Shown in pieces: positions 57,954-64,000 of a DNA stretch of 64,000 nucleotides. Numbering within the stretch: the first letter of the stretch is position 1; every line of letters begins with the position of its first letter. The notes under the pieces were generated by a model, which was given only the letters and a program-made list of their open reading frames with translations, had not been told where the DNA came from and searched no databases. A program made the position numbers and the translations under genes. The DNA is from Nageia nagi (lineage: Eukaryota > Pinophyta), in contig JBITNC010000001.1 in the NCBI GenBank assembly GCA_050084985.1, positions 205,840,001-205,904,000 on the forward strand, read 5' to 3'.

Positions 57954-60565
57954 ATGGCTCACCAAGAGCAAGAACTCAATAATGAAAACTATATGTAAGA
58001 ACAAAGAAGTCATTAGTCTAGTAGAAACATCTCAAGGAGAGAAACTCCTTGAAAAATAAATACAACTTTTTTACATCCTATTGATGATGAATTAGATGTA
58101 GTTAGATAATGTTTAGAGAAACTCCTTGAAAAATAAATACAACTTTTTTACATCCTATTGATGATGAATTAGATGTAGTTAGATAATGTTTAACATAGTT
58201 AAGGATCCTACATTCTTCTCACACTCATATTCTTCCCCTAGATCTAAACTACTTAGCAAAAGATACATAATTAGTTGATAGTGTAGAAGGAATTGTACTA
58301 AGAAATATACCACCTTCAGTTGATACTATACTTAAAAGAGGCCCTTCTAATCCTAAGTATGATCATATCACATGATATATTCATGATGCACATTTAATTC
58401 AATTGTATTTAAGAAGATATGATTATACTCCTTCCATTATTTCTAGACAAATGGAGGAGTTTGATGATTGAATCTCCATATATATAGCTACTCATATACC
58501 ATAATATATAAATTATGCTAGGGTTTATAATAATCCTTATTATATTTTAAAATTTAATACATCCACTCCTTTTTCAAGTCATAAAACTTCTATACAAAGA
58601 CATGAAGTGAGAAAATAATTGATCCAACAAGGTTTAAATTACAAGGAATACCTCCATATATACATAAGAAAGAAAACTCACCTCAAAATAATATACAACA
58701 TTTAGAACAAATGGTTTTGTATAACCTAAATATATAATAACAAACTAAACATGTAGGACTCATTTAGCAACCATAGTTACAAACATAACATGTGCTGAAT
58801 ATACATCAAAATAGGTTACTAATAGGATAACCCAATAAGTAAAATATTGAATTTTGACCTAGACCTGACCAAATGATAGCAAAAGATAAAAAATAATAAT
58901 ATAGATCTTGATGCTTATCTCCCAAGGTTAAGGAGTATATAAATACCAAGATCCTTACTTAGCTAAGAAAAAGGAAGCTTCACTTAAAAGGTGACAATAT
59001 GAGCTTCAAAAATACCATTTACCTCCACTCAAAAATAAGGGTCAATCACATTACCCTCTTATGCCTCTACATTTATAATAAATGCAACAACAACCACCTT
59101 CATATCAACCTCCACCATATTCTCTTCCATATGATAGAGTTTACTATGATGCCCAAACACCCTTTGAACAAAGATATGAACTATTCTCAAGGTATGAAGA
59201 AAAAGTGGATCATAGAAATGATGAATATCCATGTATCAAAATGAACTAGAAAAATAGGATACTCTTCACAAAATATTGATAGAAATTGAAAAAGAGTTAC
59301 ATTTACAAAGTAAACAAAAAGTATCATATGAAATCATTTGTAATGAACTAATTCATCCAAGTGTTCCTAAAAATGAAATTTCTTTCAAATTTGAAATTCC
59401 AAAAATTGAGCCATTCAAAGGAAAGGAGGATCTTAAAGAGAATATTAGGAAATTTAAATATTTAAGTTATGTTATTCATAATGATGATGCATTTATGTTG
59501 CATATTTTCTATGAAATTTGCTAGACAAGTAATGGATTCATATAACAACTTAACAGAATATAGTATTCATTCATATGCATAATTGGCAAACTTTTTTTTA
59601 GAACATTTTGGAATAAATATCAAAGATAAAACTTTCATTACCAATCTTATGAGATTATAATAATTTCTTGATGAATCAATTACTAATTTCATCTCAAGAT
59701 GGAGGGTAATTTTGACAAGCATGCCTTACACTTTACCTCAAGAAGAATTACTAAAAATATTTAGTCAAAGTTGTTTAAGGCCTATCACTAGTACCTTATT
59801 AATCCAACAACATAAAACCTTTGAGGAATCCATTTCTCAAGTGGTTATAATTGAAAAGGTCAAAATCTAAGATGGTGAAATAAAAGGCAAGAAAAAAGAG
59901 CCTTATGTTAAAAATAAAAATCAAATGGAACAAATAAATAAATCAATATTGGCTACCAAAATTTCTATTACTAAAGAAGTAGGACCAAATCCTCCATAAA
60001 CTATAGAAAAGGAATTTAAAATGCCAATAAAATTTACACCTTTGTTAGAATATCTTTATGATATCCTAAATAAACTAATATGAAACCAAAAATAAGACCT
60101 AAACAACCAGATGCTAAAAATAGAAGATGGTATAATGAGAATGAATATTGTCATTTTCATCATCAAAAGCGGCATGAAACAAATAAGTGTAGGACTTTAT
60201 AGCAATAAATCCAAAACCTAATTGATCAAGGAAAGTTGGAAGTTGATAATCCCTTAGTTATCCCTAATAAAAAATTCAAAATTTATTGAAATCCTCTCCC
60301 TCAACATCAAGCTAATAATGTGTCATTACATCCTCTTAAAAATTAGGTAATGCATAATTGGACTTACAATAATTCCTCCTTTGTAGGGATGGTAAACATT
60401 ACTACAAGAACTCAAAGGGCAAAAGGAAGATAAAATAATATTCCAAAAAATTGATGAGATGAGGTTCTTATACAACCTAATATACCTAAACCTCAACAAC
60501 TTAAGGTTTTAATGAAAGGAGCCTCACATCAACAATTGAAGAATTCAAAAATAAAAATTGAAGGG
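57954..60565 (+). pseudogene. gag relic of a further gypsy element
   Basis: Start chosen at ATG 57954 ('MAHQEQELNNENYM'). A Gln-rich N-terminal part runs to about 59000. The gag core is readable at 59276-59524 ('ISFKFEIPKIEPFKGKEDLK', 'KFKYLSYVIHNDDAFML') and continues in shifted frames. At about 60150 'YCHFHHQKRHETNKCRTL' is the C-H-H-C block at the gag C-terminus of Tat/Athila-type elements, followed by 'IQNLIDQGKLEVDNPLVIPN'. A copia element on the opposite strand follows at about 60570, so protease and pol are not seen. A perfect 77-bp duplication breaks the frame at 58038. Confidence 0.7.
58038..58191. repeat. Perfect 77-bp tandem duplication inside gag
   Basis: 58038-58114 is repeated without any mismatch at 58115-58191. 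77 is not a multiple of three, so the duplication shifts the gag frame. Identity of the copies amid heavily decayed sequence suggests it is recent. Confidence 0.95.
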
Positions 60566-60569
60566 AATT

Positions 60570-61036
60570 AAATATAAATAAAATAATCCTAAACTACCAA
60601 GATCTCATGAAATCTCATACTAACATCAAAATTACTCAAGAAGGTAATTTTACAAAGTGAATCAAGAGATAAAGTGGTTCCTCCAACTAGAAGTACATCC
60701 AGTAACTAGATCTTACTTCATTCATAAAGACAAATCTTACAAATATCCTAATCTCATCTCCTAAATACTATCCTAGAGTATAAATTTTATTCACAAATTG
60801 GTGAGTGATCACAAAGAGGAGGCCTTCTATTTATAGGCTAAAATCCCCCTTTGGATCACCCTATTATCCAATTTACAAATTCATGACATGCAAATCCTTT
60901 TTACCTAAGGGGCATGCTCATGACATGGAGTGTAGGACAAGTTACATTATAATATTCACTTAAATTCTTAAGCTATCTAGTGATACCATTTTGCATTATT
61001 TCTAAACCTTATAATAATTCATTATACATTCCAACA
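60570..61036 (-). mobile_element. 3' LTR of a copia element (minus orientation)
   Basis: On minus, 'aagagggag' (polypurine tract, 61037-61045) is followed by TGTTGGAATG from 61036, the usual copia LTR start. A TATA box (TATTTATA on plus, 60828-60835) lies inside. The distal end near 60570 is approximate; no duplication was identified. Confidence 0.65.
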
Positions 61037-61529
61037 CTCCCTCTTAATGCAATATTGGGATAGAGTGAATAAGAGAGAAGAAAGAGAGAGAGTAAGAGAG
61101 TTATCCTCCATATAGAGACAACTAGAGATGAAAATATTTTACATCTTTGTGAAGTAAGCAAGATCTAGTTTGAAACTCACTACTTTACCATTTTAACAAA
61201 TGGTTTATAATACAATCATTAACCATAACCAATTTCAATATACATAAAGTAGTCATCCAACTAGAATTCATGGTGAGTCACCATGAGCTTGCACATCCAA
61301 AGTAAGTAACTTATAATCTTGAAAAAAATTGCAAGTCATAAGCAACTCAAATAACAAGAACAGTTAGATGCAACATATTTATATAAACAAAGATATATGA
61401 ATTAAATAAATGCCATCATAAACTAATTAATGGTGCTCTATAAGTCATCATAAAGATGGTAAGTTAAAACTTATAGTCACTTATCATCACAAATATGAAT
61501 TCAACATAAGAATTCAAACTTCACTCCCC

Positions 61530-64000
61530 TTGAGGGAAACTTCACCAACCTAATAGCATCCCTAAGCTTATAGAATTGAGCTTCAAGAAGGGGTTTGGTG
61601 AACAAATTAGTAGAGTTCAAGGTTGATGAAAAATACTTGAGATGTATGATACCATCAATAACATTTTCCTTGATAAAATGGGATTATATTTTAATATATT
61701 TTATTCTCTAATGGAACATAGGATTCTTAGCTAAAGAAATATTCAATTGATTGTATGAATAAATCAAAGATGAGCTAGGTTACTCATACCTAATTTATTT
61801 CAAAATATGCCTTAGCCAAATAACTTCCTAGGTATATTCAACTTCTATGGTGGAAAGAGAAATATTAGGTTAATTATTAGAGGCCTAAGAGATAGCACCT
61901 AAACCAATGCTAAACACATATTCAAAGGTTGATTTCCTATAATATCTATCTCCCCCATAACTAAAATCTAAGAACCATGTGAGAAAAAAGGAGAGAAACT
62001 TAGAATAATTGAGAGTAATATCCTTAGTCCCTACAACATACTTCAATATTTGCTTAATAGCATTGAGGTGATCAACATATGGTTTCTACATTAATCTTAC
62101 CATTAGATTTATTGCAAAGGTAATATCTAGCCTATAAATAGTCAAATACAAAAGACTACCAATTAATTTCTTGTAAACTATAGCATCTTCAAATTGAGAG
62201 TTGGATTTAAGGGAAATAATGATTCTAAGAGAGACTAGGATTGCAACATGTCTAAACTCCTCCATTCCAAACTTCTATAAGATATTTGATATATACTTGG
62301 ATTGACTAAGATAAGTACAATCCTTGTATTAGTATACTTGTATTCCAAGTTAGTATTGTAAGAGATCAACATCAATCATTTCAAATGTTTTGTTAAGCTT
62401 TAATATGCACTCTTGAATGATTTCATCATTGTTCCCATTTATCAAAATATCATATACATAAAAGAGAATCAAGACCACATATTTTCCTTGATTGAGTACA
62501 TATAGATAAAAGTTATAAAAGTATATGGAGAATCTAATGTCTATAATGTACCCTAAAATCTTCTTATACTAGGCTCTAGGTGCTTGCTTAAGTCTATATA
62601 ATGACTTCTTTATCTTGCACACAAAAGACTCTTTTCATTCTATAATAAATCCTTCTAGTTGATTCATGAATGTTTCTATATCTAAGTCACCATTGAGAAA
62701 TTCACTCTTATCTTAACATCAAGTTGAAAAACTTTCTATCCTTGAGCTACAAAAAGAGCAAGGATAGTTTTGATAGTAGGCATCTTTTCCATAGAAGCAA
62801 AGGTTTCCTCATAATTTACATTATATTTCTAAACAAAACCTTTAGCTACTAATCTTGCCTTATATTTCTCAATATCCCTAGCTGAATTATACTTAACCTT
62901 ATAGATCCACTTATTGCTAATAACATTTTTCTCATTAGGATATAGAATCAAGTCCCAAGTTTTATTTTTTATAAGCACCTCATATTCCACTTTCATGGCC
63001 TCCATCTAGCACTCATACTTTAAAGCTTCTTTAAAAGATGAGGGCTCATTCTTATTTTCAATTTTGGTAAATAAGGATTAGTTCAAGGTCATGCTCCTTA
63101 TTACCCTTTGCATTGGAGAATTTCATTTTTGAGATGACTTATCTACATCAATATCAAACTATGTGGATGAAATTGATGAGTCATATATATCATCAACATC
63201 CTCATTAGAAATAGGTTCTTCAAGATGTTCATTTAATTTTACATCCCTAAAAATAAACACTCCTTTATAGGATGGAGAGTAGAGCCTGTAGCCTTTATGC
63301 TAACTATCATAACCCATAAAGATGCATTTTTAAGCTCTTTTATCTAACTTTTCTCTTTTATAACAATGGAAGAAAAACTTCATAACCAAACACCCTCCAA
63401 TGAAAAATGTTAGGTTTTATTCCTATACAAGCCTTAAAAGGAGTTTTACCCAAGATGACTTTTATGGGACACCTATTCAAGGTGTAAATAGTAGTGCTCA
63501 TAATTTCACTTCATAAGAAACTAGGAAGATTACCTAACATACATCTAACCATCTCCATAATTATCCTATTTTTCTTTTTAATAACACTATTTTGTTAAAG
63601 AGTGTAAGGAATCATAAACTACCTCTTGATTCCATACTTACCATAATTAACATTGAACTCATTATTATATTCTCTCATATTATCTGATCTTAACATCTTA
63701 ATTTTTAAGTTAGTCTAATTTTCAACTAAGGCCTTAAAATTCTTAAAACTCTCAAATTTTTGATCCTTTTTCTCAAGTAGATAGCCAAATATCATCCTAC
63801 TAAAATCAATGATGAAGGTCAAGATGTAAGAAGTTCCCCCAAGTGACTTAGTCTCAAATGGATCCATCAAATCTAAAGCACAAGTTGAAGAGGTTGTGAT
63901 GCTCTTATTGTCTTATCATTTTTAGACCTTTATCTATTCATCTTTCCTAGGATGCACTTCTCACACAAACCAATTGAAGGTGAAATTAAAGAAAAAACCT
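61530..64000 (-). pseudogene. Ty1/copia pol relic (integrase, reverse transcriptase, RNase H), partial
   Basis: Read on minus from the window edge: integrase 'DPFETKSLGGTSYILTFIID', 'FESFKNFKALVEN', 'KIKMLRSDNMREYNNEF', 'MIPYTL.QNSV'; then 'KTPFKACIGIKPNIFHWRVF'; reverse transcriptase 'NKWIYKVKYNSARDIEKYKA', 'RLVAKGFVQKYNVNYEETFA', 'YVYDILINGNN' (second-last Asp of YVDD changed), 'DCTYLSQSKYISNIL'; RNase H 'STFEYVFSIGLGAISWASNN', 'IEVEYT', 'AKNPMFH' and 'NLFTKPLLEAQFYKLRDAI'. The order integrase before reverse transcriptase is diagnostic of copia. Gag, protease and 5' LTR lie beyond 64000. The frame is broken repeatedly. Confidence 0.9.

Noticed and set aside
1-64000. tRNA or rRNA genes
   Set aside because: Only short tRNA-complementary primer-binding motifs were seen (8134, 18757, 46513); no full cloverleaf or rRNA stretch was recognised by eye.

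Overview
The window reads as a stretch of a large plant nuclear genome, most probably a gymnosperm or another giant-genome land plant. It is AT-rich and carries no intact host gene that I can recognise. Almost everything supportable is transposable element. I see Ty3/gypsy elements of two kinds (Tat-like and chromovirus), Ty1/copia, a LINE, a CACTA transposase relic, and one younger, GC-richer LTR element. The species call is inference from element type, depth of decay and nesting; no marker gene is present.

Layout. Positions 1-4492 hold the repeat-rich 3' end of an LTR element with its 3' LTR (3630-4492). Positions 5590-7430 (minus) hold a decayed CACTA tnp2 transposase with one recognisable intron. 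A minus-oriented LTR/primer-binding-site junction lies near 8134-8147. Positions 9330-12020 are a degenerate long-period repeat field. Positions 12626-34204 form a three-level nest: a Tat-like gypsy element whose reverse transcriptase is split at 15472/30003 by a second element (15473-29997). The gag of that second element is in turn split by a chromovirus (18351-24354). Each level has paired LTRs and a 5-bp target-site duplication, so insertion order can be read directly. Positions 34530-35230 are a tandem array. Positions 38600-43140 hold a LINE relic (DUF4283/zinc-knuckle ORF1, endonuclease, reverse transcriptase, zf-RVT). Positions 43260-44726 plus 51308-51650 are an unrecognised coding relic split by the youngest element. 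Positions 55150-60570 hold another gypsy LTR plus gag, and 60570-64000 (minus) a copia element running off the window.

The most unusual object is 44727-51302. It encodes gag and a second long coiled-coil ORF, with no protease, reverse transcriptase, RNase H or integrase. Its left end is a complete 1392-bp LTR in inverted orientation, joined through 2 bp to a 381-bp 3' fragment of the LTR in direct orientation. Both outer ends of the insertion are therefore U5 ends, yet it is flanked by a perfect 5-bp duplication (GTAGT). This looks like integration of an aberrant reverse-transcription product. It also leaves the gag side without a promoter and creates a long inverted repeat.

The older relics share one mutational signature. 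Their in-frame stops fall mostly at positions where the family has Gln (CAG/CAA to TAG/TAA) or Trp, as expected from long-term C-to-T decay of methylated DNA. Because of this, many relics are still readable by eye although no long ORF survives.
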